From: Rhodococcus marinonascens NBRC 14363 | Lineage (GTDB): Bacteria > Actinomycetota > Actinomycetes > Mycobacteriales > Mycobacteriaceae | Direction of reading: 5' to 3' | DNA length: 64,000 nucleotides | Assembly (NCBI RefSeq): GCF_001894885.1 | Contig: NZ_BCXB01000001.1 | Coordinates: 310,001 to 374,000 of the forward strand | In this document: positions 34,272 to 43,374 of the stretch, piece after piece | Layout: the number at the start of each line of letters is the position of its first letter | How positions within the stretch are numbered: position 1 is the stretch's first letter | The notes under the pieces: model-generated | The model's database searches: none | The model's input: the letters and a program-made list of their open reading frames with translations, nothing else | What the model was told of the DNA's origin: nothing | Position numbers and translations under genes: made by a program

Positions 34272-35309
34272 ATGGGACTTCAACAGATTTGGTTCATTCT
34301 GATCGCGGTGTTCTTCATAGGGTACTTCCTGCTGGAGGGATTCGACTTCGGCGTCGGGATGCTGATGCCCGTGCTGGGCAGGCGCAAGGACCCGAAGGGT
34401 GACACCCGCCGGCGGGTGGTGCTCAACACCATCGGCCCCGTGTGGGACGGCAACGAAGTGTGGCTCATCACCGGCGGTGGTGCGTTGTTCGCGGCCTTCC
34501 CCGAGTGGTATGCCACCTTGTTCTCGGGCTTCTACCTACCGCTGCTGATCATCCTCGTTGCGCTCATCGTCCGAGTCTGTGCCATCGAGTACCGCGGCAA
34601 GATCGACGACGACAGGTGGCGAAGGCGCTGCGACTGGGGCATCGTGTTCGGCTCGTGGGTACCCGCCGTGCTCTGGGGTGTCGCATTCGCGAACATCGTG
34701 AGGGGCGTCGACATCGATGCCGACAAGCAGGTCACCGCGAGTTTCTTTGATCTGCTCAATCCCTACGCGCTGCTGGGCGGTCTCACGACCGCTCTCGTCT
34801 TCGCGTTGCACGGCGCGGTATTTCTGGCACTGAAGACGGCGGACGAAGTACGCGCGGATGCTGTTGCATTGGCGTCCCGGTTGGCCGTTCCAGCCATTCC
34901 TGTCGCTGGAGGCTTCGTGTTGTGGACGCAGTTGGCGTACGGCAAGGGTTGGACATGGATTCTCGTCGTGGCGGCCGCCGCTGCGCTCCTCGGGGTCGTC
35001 GCGCTCACCCGCGCCGAGCGTGAGGGATGGGCCTTCCTGTTCACGTCAGTCGCTGTCGTCGGTACGGTCGCCCTGCTGTTCGGTTCACTGTTCCCCAACG
35101 TTATGCCGTCTACGCTGGATGCTGCCTACAGCCTGACCATCGAGAACGCGTCGTCGAGTCACTACACATTGACGGTGATGACGTGGGCCGCGGCCTTCCT
35201 CACCCCGGTGGTGCTGATCTACCAGGGCTGGACGTATTGGGTGTTCCGTCAACGGATTTCGACCAAGCACATCCCGCCGTCGATCGGGCTCCCGTCGAAG
35301 CGCACATGA
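34272..35309 (+). CDS. cydB: cytochrome bd ubiquinol oxidase subunit II
   Basis: A 345-aa membrane protein: IWFILIAVFFIGYFLLEGFD, TIGPVWDGNEVWLITGGGAL, YATLFSGFYLPLLIILVALI and FRQRISTKHIPPS are typical of CydB, which completes the bd oxidase with CydA. It starts 11 nt after cydA. Its stop codon overlaps the cydD start as ATGA, so the downstream exporter is coupled to it. Confidence 0.96.
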   Translation: MGLQQIWFILIAVFFIGYFLLEGFDFGVGMLMPVLGRRKDPKGDTRRRVVLNTIGPVWDGNEVWLITGGGALFAAFPEWYATLFSGFYLPLLIILVALIVRVCAIEYRGKIDDDRWRRRCDWGIVFGSWVPAVLWGVAFANIVRGVDIDADKQVTASFFDLLNPYALLGGLTTALVFALHGAVFLALKTADEVRADAVALASRLAVPAIPVAGGFVLWTQLAYGKGWTWILVVAAAAALLGVVALTRAEREGWAFLFTSVAVVGTVALLFGSLFPNVMPSTLDAAYSLTIENASSSHYTLTVMTWAAAFLTPVVLIYQGWTYWVFRQRISTKHIPPSIGLPSKRT

Positions 35310-37009
35310 CGATAGAGGTGGGCGACGCTCCCGTACCGGCGCAGGTAAGTCCAGGCGGGGAGCGCGCCTCCCGGCGGCCCGTCGATCCACGTCTGTGGCG
35401 CTATTCGGCCGCAGCCCGCGGGTATCTCGTTCTCACGGTCGGATTGTCGCTCGTCAACGTCGCGATGGTCATCGTGTCGGCGCTTATGATCGGGCGGGTG
35501 CTCGGTGGCGTGATCGTCAATGGCGCCACCGATCTCGGCCAGTGGTCCACCGAACTGGTTGTGCTCGCGATCGCCGTGGGCGTACGGGCGGTCGGTACCT
35601 GGCTACAGTCCCGGTTCGCGCACCGGGCCGCCACGCGCGTCGTAGCAGAACTGCGGGGCGAGGTTCTGGGTGTCGCCACCCGGATGCAACCGCGCGAGCT
35701 CGATCCGCGGCGAGACGAGATCGCGACCGTCCTCACCCGTGGAATCGATGGCCTGCTGCCGTACCTCATCGGCTATCTGCCCGCGCTGGTCCTCGCGGCG
35801 ACGCTTACCCCGGCAACGTTGGTGGTCATCGCCTTTCAGGATCTGACGTCGGCAGCGATCATCTTTGTCACGTTGCCGCTGATCCCGATCTTCATGATCC
35901 TCATCGGCTTGCTCACCAAGGGCAAGGCCGCGAAGACCCTGACTGCAATGACCACGCTGTCCTCGCAACTGCTCGACCTCCTGGCTGGGTTGCCAACACT
36001 GCGCGCACTCGGACGTGAGCAGGGCCCGGCGATGCGGATACGGGAACTCGGCGATGCCCACCGCCGCACTACGATGTCGGCGCTGCGGGTGGCGTTCCTG
36101 TCCTCGATGGTGCTCGAATTGTTGGCAACCCTGTGCGTGGCACTCGTCGCTGTCAGCATCGGACTGCGGTTGGTGTACGGAGACATGGGACTGGAAGCGG
36201 GGATCGTGGCACTGATCCTGGCGCCCGAGGTGTATCTCCCGCTGCGGATGGTGGGTACCCAGTTCCATGCCGCCGAAGACGGAATGGCTGCGGCGAGCAG
36301 GGCCTTCGCGGTCATCGATGCCGACCGGGACGATTCTGGCCACGGCACCGAGATCGTCGAGTTTGCCGGTGCGCGTATTGAATTCGAGGATGTGGACGTT
36401 CGGTCCCGCTACGGTAGCGCGCCTCACGGGTTGACCGGTGCCCTCGAACCCGGTGCGGTGTCCGTGTTGACCGGACCGAACGGATCCGGGAAATCGACCG
36501 CGGTGCAAGCTCTTCTCGGCCTCATCGACGTGGACCACGGTGAAGTGCGGGTCGCAGGCAAGGCTGTCGGGGCACTCGACCGGTCTTCGTGGTGGGCGCA
36601 GGTGGCGTGGCTCCCGCAGCATCCCGTTCTGGTTCCCGGAACCCTGGACGAGAACCTTCGGCTGATCGGCGAGGTACTCGATCTCGAGGAGGCCTGCGCA
36701 GCAACTGGTTTCGATGTGGTGCTCGCCGAACTGCCCGACGGATGGGGCACTCGGGTAGGAGCAGGGGGAGTGGGGCTGTCGCTTGGCCAGCGGCAGCGAC
36801 TCGCTCTGACCAGGGTTCTGTCGACCCGCAGGCCGGTTCTGGTGCTGGACGAACCCACCGCGCACCTCGACGACAATTCCGAGCGGACCGTACTCGACTC
36901 GCTACGACGTTTGGCCGCCGCGGGGCGGACCGTTGTGGTCGTCGGGCACCGTCCGACCCTTTTGGCGGCCGCCGATCGGGTGATCGAGGTGAGCGCCGAT
37001 GTCGCGTGA
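35306..37009 (+). CDS. cydD: thiol reductant ABC exporter subunit CydD
   Basis: A 567-aa ABC half-transporter needed for assembly of cytochrome bd; in E. coli CydDC exports cysteine and glutathione. The N-terminal membrane domain is followed by an ATPase with Walker A LTGPNGSGKSTAVQALLGL, signature LSLGQRQRLALTRVL (LSLGQ rather than LSGGQ) and Walker B VLVLDEPTAHLD. It overlaps cydB by four bases and cydC by eleven. Confidence 0.94.
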   Translation: MTIEVGDAPVPAQVSPGGERASRRPVDPRLWRYSAAARGYLVLTVGLSLVNVAMVIVSALMIGRVLGGVIVNGATDLGQWSTELVVLAIAVGVRAVGTWLQSRFAHRAATRVVAELRGEVLGVATRMQPRELDPRRDEIATVLTRGIDGLLPYLIGYLPALVLAATLTPATLVVIAFQDLTSAAIIFVTLPLIPIFMILIGLLTKGKAAKTLTAMTTLSSQLLDLLAGLPTLRALGREQGPAMRIRELGDAHRRTTMSALRVAFLSSMVLELLATLCVALVAVSIGLRLVYGDMGLEAGIVALILAPEVYLPLRMVGTQFHAAEDGMAAASRAFAVIDADRDDSGHGTEIVEFAGARIEFEDVDVRSRYGSAPHGLTGALEPGAVSVLTGPNGSGKSTAVQALLGLIDVDHGEVRVAGKAVGALDRSSWWAQVAWLPQHPVLVPGTLDENLRLIGEVLDLEEACAATGFDVVLAELPDGWGTRVGAGGVGLSLGQRQRLALTRVLSTRRPVLVLDEPTAHLDDNSERTVLDSLRRLAAAGRTVVVVGHRPTLLAAADRVIEVSADVA

Positions 37010-38678
37010 TCCGTTGATGCGGGCGCTGCCGCTCCTCGCTCTGCAACCAGGGCGTGTAATGCGCGCAATCGGCGCCGGAGTCGCCACGTTGGGCAGTGCG
37101 CTCGCGTTGGCGGCGCTGTCGGCGTGGTTGATCACGCGGGCGTGGCAGATGCCGCCGGTTCTGGACCTCAGCGTGGCCGTCGTGGCGGTGCGGGCGCTCG
37201 GTATCTCTCGCGGAGTATTCCGCTATCTCGAACGGTTGGCCACTCACGACACCGCGTTGCGCGGGACCACCTCCGCCCGCACCCAGTTGTACCAGCGACT
37301 GGCCGATGGAGAACCCGCGGCAGCGGCGGGCCTGCGTCGCGGCGAACTCCTCGCCCGCACCGGCTCGGACGTCGACACCCTCGGCGATGTCGTGGTGCGC
37401 GCACTCGTCCCCATCGCCGTCGCCGTCATCTTGGCCGTGGCGGCCGTCGGCACACTCGCGTTCATTTCCCCTGCCGCAGCCTTGGTGCTTGCTGTCGCGC
37501 TCGCGGTGTCGGGGGTGGCGGCGCCCTGGTTGTCTGCGCGGGCCGCTAGCACAGCCGAGACGTCCAGCGCGCAGGCGCGGGCCCGATTCAGCGAGAACGC
37601 CGTCACTGCGCTCGATCACGCCGCGGAGCTCCGGGTAGCCGGTCGGATCGACAGGACAGTGTCGCGGGCCGTGGACGCCGATCGCGCCGCCGTGGCCGGT
37701 ACCGACCGCGCCGCCGTACCGACCGCATTCGCGGACGCGGCAACCCCCCTTGCGACCGGGGTGAGCGTGATCGCCTCACTGCTCATCGGCATGAACCTCT
37801 ACTCCTCCGGGACGATGAGTCCGATGGCGGTGGGAATCCTGGTGCTGCTGCCGCTTTCGGCATTCGAGGCCACGACCGCACTGCCCGCTGCGGCGGTGGC
37901 GCTCACCCGGGCCAGGATCGCGTCGAGTCGCATCCTCGCCGTTCTGGACGCAGCGGTCGCTGATCCGCGCACAGGAGATCGCGATCTGGATGGTCCGACC
38001 GAGATCGTCGCGGAGGCGCTGCGATGCGGGTGGCCACGTGGTTCTATCACCGCACCTCTCGACCTTGACCTCCAGCCAGGTGCCCGCGTTGCAGTGGTCG
38101 GGCGCAGCGGCGCCGGAAAGACCGCCACTCTGATGACGGTCGCCGGACTGCTTCCACCGATCTCGGGGACCGTCCGAGTCGACGACATGGATCTGCGCCG
38201 CGTGGAGTCCGGCGCTCTCCGCCGGAACGTCGGCTTCTTCGCCGAGGACGCACACCTATTCGATACTTCGGTGCTCGAGAATCTGCGGGTGGCGCGCGGC
38301 GGTATTCAGGAAGCGGAGGCACTCGACGTCCTGGGTGCCGTCGGACTCGGGGCCTGGGTATCCGGGCTACCGCGGGGCCTGCAGACGACGCTCGCCGGCG
38401 GTGCCAGGGCGGTGTCGGGTGGGCAGCGCCGCCGACTGCTCCTGGCCCGGGCTCTCCTGTCGCCCGCGCGGGTGCTGTTGCTCGACGAACCGACCGAACA
38501 CCTCGATGCAGTCGAGGGCGCGGACCTCCTCCGAAGACTGCTCGCCCGCGACGGCGGACTAGTGTCGCCGCACCGCACAGTCGTGGTGGTCACCCACCAA
38601 CTTCCCGAAGATACCAGTGCTGACCTGGTGATACGAGTCGAGAATTTGCAGAGCGAAAATACATTGCCCGCTGCGTGA
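36999..38678 (+). CDS. cydC: thiol reductant ABC exporter subunit CydC
   Basis: A 559-aa partner of CydD, with an N-terminal membrane domain (ALSAWLITRAWQMPPVLDLS) and an ATPase domain: Walker A VVGRSGAGKTATLMTVAGLL, signature VSGGQRRRLLLARALLS, Walker B VLLLDEPTEHLD. Its ATG overlaps the end of cydD. The operon ends here, before a long hairpin at 38825-38892. In M. tuberculosis cydABDC lies at Rv1620c-1623c, so its position in this neighbourhood is a lineage difference. Confidence 0.94.
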   Translation: MSRDPLMRALPLLALQPGRVMRAIGAGVATLGSALALAALSAWLITRAWQMPPVLDLSVAVVAVRALGISRGVFRYLERLATHDTALRGTTSARTQLYQRLADGEPAAAAGLRRGELLARTGSDVDTLGDVVVRALVPIAVAVILAVAAVGTLAFISPAAALVLAVALAVSGVAAPWLSARAASTAETSSAQARARFSENAVTALDHAAELRVAGRIDRTVSRAVDADRAAVAGTDRAAVPTAFADAATPLATGVSVIASLLIGMNLYSSGTMSPMAVGILVLLPLSAFEATTALPAAAVALTRARIASSRILAVLDAAVADPRTGDRDLDGPTEIVAEALRCGWPRGSITAPLDLDLQPGARVAVVGRSGAGKTATLMTVAGLLPPISGTVRVDDMDLRRVESGALRRNVGFFAEDAHLFDTSVLENLRVARGGIQEAEALDVLGAVGLGAWVSGLPRGLQTTLAGGARAVSGGQRRRLLLARALLSPARVLLLDEPTEHLDAVEGADLLRRLLARDGGLVSPHRTVVVVTHQLPEDTSADLVIRVENLQSENTLPAA

Positions 38679-38824
38679 GCGCGGCGTACTTTCTTCAGTA
38701 CACGAGGAAGGAGGTGGTCTGAAATTGAATGACAAACGGACACGTGAGGTGGCTGCCGGCTAGCCGCTACCGCTGATGGAATTCACTGACCGCGCGAGCG
38801 ACGAGCGAATCCCAGGCAGCTACC

Positions 38825-38892
38825 CGGCCCCTGAGCCCCCGGTCTGGTCCAGATCGGGCCCGGTGCGACATGCACCGGAGGCTCGGGGGCCG
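38825..38892 (+). terminator. long hairpin after cydC
   Basis: CGGCCCCTGAGCCCCCGG (38825-38842) pairs with CCGGAGGCTCGGGGGCCG (38875-38892) with two mismatches, with an inner loop of about 32 nt. Confidence 0.6.
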
Positions 38893-38918
38893 ATCGGCGT
38901 CCGTGAGTACTAGTCGAC

Positions 38919-38950
38919 ATTCCTCTGCAAGAGTGTGCTTGCAGAGGAAT
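38919..38950 (-). terminator. perfect hairpin at the end of the nitrobindin gene
   Basis: ATTCCTCTGCAAG (38919-38931) pairs perfectly with CTTGCAGAGGAAT (38938-38950). The right arm touches the stop codon of the minus-strand nitrobindin gene. Confidence 0.8.
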
Positions 38951-39672
38951 CAGCCGATGTAGCGGGCGAGCCGCGCGGAGAGGTGGGGGAGGAGTTCACC
39001 GTCCGCGTTGACGCGTTCCTCGACGTAGGCCAAGTCGCCGCCCTCGACGATGCCGTAGAGACGCTTGGCGCCGCCGACGAGGGCACCGGAGGTGCTGCGG
39101 ATCACGACGTCGGTCGTGAGTTCCCACGACGACTGCGTGAGGGCGCGACCGTAGAACAATTCGACGATGCCGGAACTGTGGGTGAGGAGCAGTTCGACGA
39201 CTTCTTCGTTGGTGCTGCCAGGGATGCCGTCTCCGCTGATCCGCCAGAAGCCGGATTCGCGGAGGTCGGGACGCACGTACTCGCCTTCGGCATCGAGAAG
39301 CCAGGACCGCGATTCCCAGCTGAGGTAGTTGCCACCGTTGTGGGAGACGATGATCTGCTGGCCGAAGCGGTAGTCGCCCGTGCCAGCGTCCTGACCTTCT
39401 CCTTCGCCGCGCCACACGCCCACCAGGGGCAGTACTGCGAGGAGTTCGTTGTTCAGATCCGGGCCGAGACGGAGATTGGCCGTGTCCTCGGACAACGGAA
39501 GGTCCGGAAGCTGAGGTAAGTTCCGCGAGGCCGTCGTCTTGGAACGCTCGATCGCATCGGCAACGGCCGCATCGCCGCTACCACGACGCGCACCAGGGGT
39601 GCCCCCGGCCGAAGCTTCGGAAGTCGGCTGCTCGGGAGAGGGATCTGCGCCTGCGTCCGGGGTTCGACTCAC
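38950..39672 (-). CDS. nitrobindin-type heme-binding protein
   Basis: A 240-aa beta-barrel protein with a long variable N terminus. The core holds [58 protein letters not shown] and [20 protein letters not shown]; the conserved His near the end ([15 protein letters not shown]) is the heme ligand in the family. It is the orthologue of Rv0813c. The GTG at 39672 overlaps the stop codon of a 32-aa membrane peptide (GTGA), so translation is coupled; an in-frame ATG at 39894 would give an unlikely N terminus. Confidence 0.87.
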   Translation of the reverse strand: MSRTPDAGADPSPEQPTSEASAGGTPGARRGSGDAAVADAIERSKTTASRNLPQLPDLPLSEDTANLRLGPDLNNELLAVLPLVGVWRGEGEGQDAGTGDYRFGQQIIVSHNGGNYLSWESRSWLLDAEGEYVRPDLRESGFWRISGDGIPGSTNEEVVELLLTHSSGIVELFYGRALTQSSWELTTDVVIRSTSGALVGGAKRLYGIVEGGDLAYVEERVNADGELLPHLSARLARYIG

Positions 39673-39767
39673 GACTCGTCGGTGACCAGGCGGTAGATCG
39701 TGTACAGGGAGAACCACGTGATCAACACCGCGGCAAGGACAAGAAGTACCTCGAATAAGATAACCAC
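39669..39767 (-). CDS. 32-aa single-helix membrane peptide upstream of nitrobindin
   Basis: The ORF GTG 39767 to stop 39669-39671 gives a peptide with one hydrophobic helix ([20 protein letters not shown], then IYRLVTDES). AGGA about 8 nt upstream supports the start, and its stop codon overlaps the nitrobindin GTG in GTGA. It fits a conserved small membrane protein type, but I cannot name it. Coupling suggests it affects nitrobindin translation or acts with it. Confidence 0.6.
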   Translation of the reverse strand: MVILFEVLLVLAAVLITWFSLYTIYRLVTDES

Positions 39768-39895
39768 GGTGCCATCCTAAACCGAGGCCGCCGAACGCCC
39801 GAAACGGGAGACATATTCCCGAGACTTCGGCCAGGCCCTGCACCTCCACCCCAAAAAAGGCAACCAGTGGGTTGGTTTCGGCGCTCTCGCACACC

Positions 39896-39930
39896 GAAAG
39901 GGCCCGCTCCGAATCGGAACGGGCCCTTTC
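39896..39930 (-). terminator. hairpin downstream of the DUF1416 gene
   Basis: GAAAGGGCCCG (39896-39906) pairs with CGGGCCCTTTC (39920-39930). It lies just beyond the stop codon of the minus-strand DUF1416 gene. Confidence 0.8.
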
Positions 39931-39949
39931 GCGTGTATCGGCTCGTGAT

Positions 39950-40255
39950 TTACTCGCCGACGATGACGTCGACGTTGAGCACGCCGGCGCCGGTCGGGCT
40001 CACCGTGGAGGTGCCGTTGCCTGAACTGGACAACGCACGCACGGTCCAGTCGCCGGGTGCGGCGAAGAAACGGAAGTCTCCGGTGCCCGATGCGACGACC
40101 TCGGCGGTGAACTCTCCACCACCGTCGAGGAGCCGGACGAACGCTCCACCGATCGGCTGGCCGTCAGCGGCGAGGACGCGGCCGGTGATGACCGTTTCCT
40201 TCTCCACGTCCACGCCCGCGGGCAGGGTCTGGGTCTGTACTGGTGCTCCGCACAT
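39950..40255 (-). CDS. DUF1416 protein (SseC-like)
   Basis: A 101-aa protein: [40 protein letters not shown], a transthyretin-like beta-sandwich repeat of the DUF1416 family, corresponding to SseC in M. tuberculosis (Rv0814c, Rv3118). It is always found next to a thiosulfate sulfurtransferase; here only 3 bp separate its start from the sulfurtransferase stop, so they form one operon. Its biochemical role is unknown. Confidence 0.87.
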   Translation of the reverse strand: MCGAPVQTQTLPAGVDVEKETVITGRVLAADGQPIGGAFVRLLDGGGEFTAEVVASGTGDFRFFAAPGDWTVRALSSSGNGTSTVSPTGAGVLNVDVIVGE

Positions 40256-40258
40256 GAT

Positions 40259-41095
40259 TCAGTGAACCTCCAACTCGATTGGTGCGCCGACGAGTGAGCC
40301 GTATTCGACCCAGCTGCCGTCGTAATTCTTGACGTCGGACTTGCCGAGGATTTCCTTGAGCACGAACCAGGTGTGGCTGGAGCGCTCGCCTATACGGCAG
40401 TACGCGATGGTGGGCTTGGACTCGTCGTAGCCCTTCTCCGCGTAGAGCTTCTCGAGGGCCTCGTCCGACTTGAAGGTGCCGTCCTCGTTGGCGGTGGTGC
40501 TCCAAGGGATGTTGATCGCGCTCGGGACGTGTCCACGCTGCTGAGCCTGCTCCTGCGGCAGGTGCGCCGGCGCGAGGATCTTGCCGGAGAACTCGTCGGG
40601 TGAACGGACGTCGATGAGGTTCTTGTTCCCGATGGCGTCGATTACCTCGTCGCGGAACGCTCGGATCGACAGATTGGGCGCTTTGGCCTCGTACTTGGTG
40701 GTCTCGCGGATGACGGCCTCGCGTGAGAGGGGGCGCCCGTCAAGCTCCCACTTCTTGCGGCCACCGTCGATCAGCTTGACATCATCGTGGCCGTACAGCT
40801 TGAAGTACCAGTATGCGTAGGCGGCGAACCAGTTGTTGTTGCCACCGTAGAGAACGATGGTGTCGTCGTTGGCGACGCCTTTGGCGGACAGGAGATCGGA
40901 GAACTGCTGCTGGTTCAGGAAGTCGCGGCGGACGCCGTCCTGCAGGTCCTTCCGCCAGTCGAGGCGAATGGCACCTTCGATGTGGCCGCCGTCGTATGCG
41001 CTGGTGTCCTCGTCCACCTCGACGAAAACGGTCTTGGGGGTGTTGAGGTTCTGCTCAGCCCAGTCGGCGGAGACTAGGACATCGGAGCGAGCCAT
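40259..41095 (-). CDS. thiosulfate sulfurtransferase (rhodanese), CysA2/SseA type
   Basis: A 278-aa two-domain rhodanese. The C-terminal active-site loop is TIAYCRIGERSSHTWFVLKE with the catalytic Cys, and the N-terminal domain has VFVEVDEDTSAYDGGHIEGA and NNNWFAAYAYWYFKLYGHDD. The start is the ATG at 41095, preceded by AAAGGAA; longer frames upstream run through four 15-bp repeats. It is the orthologue of Rv0815c. A polycysteine leader ORF and the repeats upstream suggest regulation by cysteine supply. Confidence 0.92.
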   Translation of the reverse strand: MARSDVLVSADWAEQNLNTPKTVFVEVDEDTSAYDGGHIEGAIRLDWRKDLQDGVRRDFLNQQQFSDLLSAKGVANDDTIVLYGGNNNWFAAYAYWYFKLYGHDDVKLIDGGRKKWELDGRPLSREAVIRETTKYEAKAPNLSIRAFRDEVIDAIGNKNLIDVRSPDEFSGKILAPAHLPQEQAQQRGHVPSAINIPWSTTANEDGTFKSDEALEKLYAEKGYDESKPTIAYCRIGERSSHTWFVLKEILGKSDVKNYDGSWVEYGSLVGAPIELEVH

Positions 41096-41107
41096 GGTGT
41101 TCCTTTC

Positions 41108-41167
41108 GGTGCGTATTTGCACGGTGCGTATTTGCACGGTGCGTATTTGCACGGTGTGTACTTGCTC
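41108..41167. repeat. four 15-bp tandem repeats upstream of the sulfurtransferase gene
   Basis: The unit GGTGCGTATTTGCAC is perfect at 41108-41122, 41123-41137 and 41138-41152, with a diverged fourth copy at 41153-41167. They lie 12-72 bp before the gene start, in the presumed 5' untranslated region. In the gene's own orientation they also keep an open frame. Confidence 0.9.
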
Positions 41168-41374
41168 GGTTCGGGTGGTGGTGACCAACGCCACGAAGCG
41201 GAGGCCACGGATGCCGACCCTCAGGGCGTCGAGTGAGGTGAACATATGAAGCGATCCTGCGTAAGTCCGCAATGCCGGCTTGGCGCCGAGAAACGATGGA
41301 AGTGCGTCATCATCGTCGGTCTCGATCACGTGCGTGGAGTCTGCGGTGTCAGCAGAGAGCGACAGCCCTGGTGA

Positions 41375-41440
41375 TCAGCGGCAGATACAGCAACAAGCCC
41401 CGAGGCGACACAGATCGACCGTGCGGCGTCGGGTGAGCAT
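41375..41440 (-). CDS. polycysteine leader ORF (21 aa)
   Basis: A minus-strand ORF from ATG 41440 to TGA 41375 with the sequence MLTRRRTVDLCRLG then ACCCICR, five cysteines out of 21 residues, three in a row. Peptides of this form are cysteine-responsive attenuator uORFs upstream of sulfur-metabolism genes in mycobacteria. AGGAG lies 3 nt upstream, and a -10-like TAAACT lies 28 nt upstream, so here it may not be leaderless. It is 280 bp before the sulfurtransferase gene on the same strand. Confidence 0.75.
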   Translation of the reverse strand: MLTRRRTVDLCRLGACCCICR

Positions 41441-41468
41441 GAGCTCCTGGCTGGATTGCACGGGCGCC

Positions 41469-41474
41469 AGTTTA
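41469..41474 (-). promoter_or_regulatory. -10-like element before the polycysteine leader
   Basis: TAAACT on the minus strand, 28 nt upstream of the leader start, with TTCAAG about 16 bp further upstream as a possible -35. Confidence 0.35.
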
Positions 41475-41683
41475 CCCCGTTTTCCGGGAACTTGAAGCCC
41501 GGGGGGTCGACTGCGGGATTTCGGAGCGGTTCGCAGAGCGGCCGGGGTGGATGCTCCGGCTATCCGGAAGTGCGGACGCAAGATGGAGCCGGGAATGGAG
41601 TTCCCGACAGCGGTACTTGCGAGTTCCCTAGGGAGAGATCAGTATTCGGCGACTACGAATCCTCCTCCGGTGGTGGTTGCCAG

Positions 41684-42463
41684 CTATCTTCTCTGTAACC
41701 CGTCCAGGTTGATCGTGACGTTGTCACCCACACCTTCGATGACGATCTGCGACCCCTCCGCATAAACCTCTGTCGGCTGCACACCGAACGGGAGTTCCCG
41801 GGGGTCGATCGTCCGGGTGAAGAGACCGAGGACTGCGTGAGCCAGCGGATCCGGGATGGCGAAGTCGGCCTCGCCCTCCGGCCCGAAATAGAAATCGCTA
41901 GCGACAATCTTCACCTGGCCGCCGTCGAGCACCAGGTCGGCCTGAACGCTGACCGTCGTCTCGAGGGGCCCGACCGGGACCGTGCCAGTAAGGACTACTC
42001 CGCCCGCGGTGGGCGTGCCCGAACCGCCGGAACCGCCGGTGCCGTCCGACCTGCTGGCAGGCGGGGCCGAAACCTGAAGGTCTGCAATGTCGAGAAACTG
42101 GCCCAAGTCGGTGGCATCGATGAGCATCCTGCCGGAGAGGTGATCGACAGGAACGGTCGCCACGGTGCCGTTCACCAACTCGGACAGGGGTGCAGAGACA
42201 CCCTGTAAGGTGGATTCGATCGTCACCTCACCTACCTCGTCGCTCTGCACCCCCTGGGCGCGAATCTCGATGTCGTCATATTTTCCTTCCCACGCTTGGA
42301 TGAGAAACGGGAAACCGTGCACCGTGACCTCGGGATCTGCTGTGAGCGACGCGCCCGCCCTCAGTTCCCTCGAGATCCGGTACTCCGCGTACGCCGCCGA
42401 GCCGAAGTCGACGACGAGACCGAGAGCAACGAGGAATACCATTCCAATGATGAGTTTCCGCAC
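41684..42463 (-). CDS. DUF2993 lipoprotein-like envelope protein (LmeA-like)
   Basis: A 259-aa protein with an N-terminal membrane helix ([20 protein letters not shown]), a TULIP/DUF2993 domain ([40 protein letters not shown]) and an Ala-Gly-Ser-rich low-complexity stretch near residue 145. In mycobacteria the orthologue LmeA (Rv0817c) activates lipomannan mannosyl transfer. It is divergent from glnR and about 600 bp from the sulfurtransferase leader. The thioredoxin-like gene found at this position in M. tuberculosis (Rv0816c) is absent here. Confidence 0.8.
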   Translation of the reverse strand: MRKLIIGMVFLVALGLVVDFGSAAYAEYRISRELRAGASLTADPEVTVHGFPFLIQAWEGKYDDIEIRAQGVQSDEVGEVTIESTLQGVSAPLSELVNGTVATVPVDHLSGRMLIDATDLGQFLDIADLQVSAPPASRSDGTGGSGGSGTPTAGGVVLTGTVPVGPLETTVSVQADLVLDGGQVKIVASDFYFGPEGEADFAIPDPLAHAVLGLFTRTIDPRELPFGVQPTEVYAEGSQIVIEGVGDNVTINLDGLQRR

Positions 42464-42600
42464 GGCCCCATTGTGGCCGACGCCGTTCCGCGGAATGTCG
42501 GCGCGATGCGCCTGCGCCGGGTTGCGGGGGTTCGGCGCAACGGGCCCCGACTCCGGCGCGCTACTCTGTGACCGACAAGACTGTCGAGATGGGAGGTCGT

Positions 42601-43374
42601 GTGGAGTTACTGCTTCTTACCTCCGACCCCAATCCTGAGGCGGTCTTGCCTGCCCTCGCGCTGCTGGCGCATTCGGTGCGGCCTGCCCCGAAGGAGGTCT
42701 CGTCCCTCCTCGAAGCGCACTCGGCCGACATTGCTCTGGTGGACGCACGCATCGACCTCGCAGCGGCCCGCGGTCTCTGCAGGCTATTGGGTAGCACGGG
42801 TTCCGCGGTTCCGGTGGTGGCGGTACTTACCGAGGGCGGCCTGGTGGCCGTCAACTCCGACTGGGGGCTCGACGACATCCTGCTCCCGGACAGCGGGCCG
42901 GCCGAAGTGGACGCCCGCCTCCGACTGCTGTTGGGGCGCAGCGGCGGCGGCGCGAACCCGGAGGCTTCGGGCACGATTACGCTCGGCGAACTGGTCATCG
43001 ACGAGGGCACTTACACGGCCCGACTTCGTGGGCGTCCCCTCGACCTCACCTACAAAGAGTTCGAACTCCTCAAATATCTTGCGCAACATGCGGGACGAGT
43101 CTTCACTCGTGCGCAGTTGCTGCAGGAGGTGTGGGGATACGACTTCTTCGGCGGTACCCGCACGGTCGACGTCCACGTGCGCCGCCTGCGCGCCAAACTG
43201 GGCAGCGAGTACGAATCCTTGATCGGCACGGTACGCAACGTCGGCTACAAGGCGGTGCGTCCCGCTCGCAGCAAGTCGGGCGCGTCCGGTAATTCGGCGG
43301 CGACGGTGGCACCCGGGGACGACCTCGATGATGAGGGTGTCGAATTCGAATCCTCGGAAGGGCCGATCCGATGA
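42601..43374 (+). CDS. glnR: OmpR-family response regulator GlnR
   Basis: A 257-aa regulator of nitrogen metabolism: an atypical receiver ([40 protein letters not shown]) and a winged-helix C terminus ([53 protein letters not shown]). It matches Rv0818/GlnR, which controls glutamine synthetase and ammonium genes. The GTG at 42601 was chosen because homologues start there and GGGAGG precedes it. It overlaps mshD by four bases. Confidence 0.9.
   Translation: MELLLLTSDPNPEAVLPALALLAHSVRPAPKEVSSLLEAHSADIALVDARIDLAAARGLCRLLGSTGSAVPVVAVLTEGGLVAVNSDWGLDDILLPDSGPAEVDARLRLLLGRSGGGANPEASGTITLGELVIDEGTYTARLRGRPLDLTYKEFELLKYLAQHAGRVFTRAQLLQEVWGYDFFGGTRTVDVHVRRLRAKLGSEYESLIGTVRNVGYKAVRPARSKSGASGNSAATVAPGDDLDDEGVEFESSEGPIR

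Noticed and set aside
41108-41167. Possible CRISPR-like array
   Set aside because: Units of 15 bp are contiguous without spacers and no cas genes are near; it is a simple tandem repeat.
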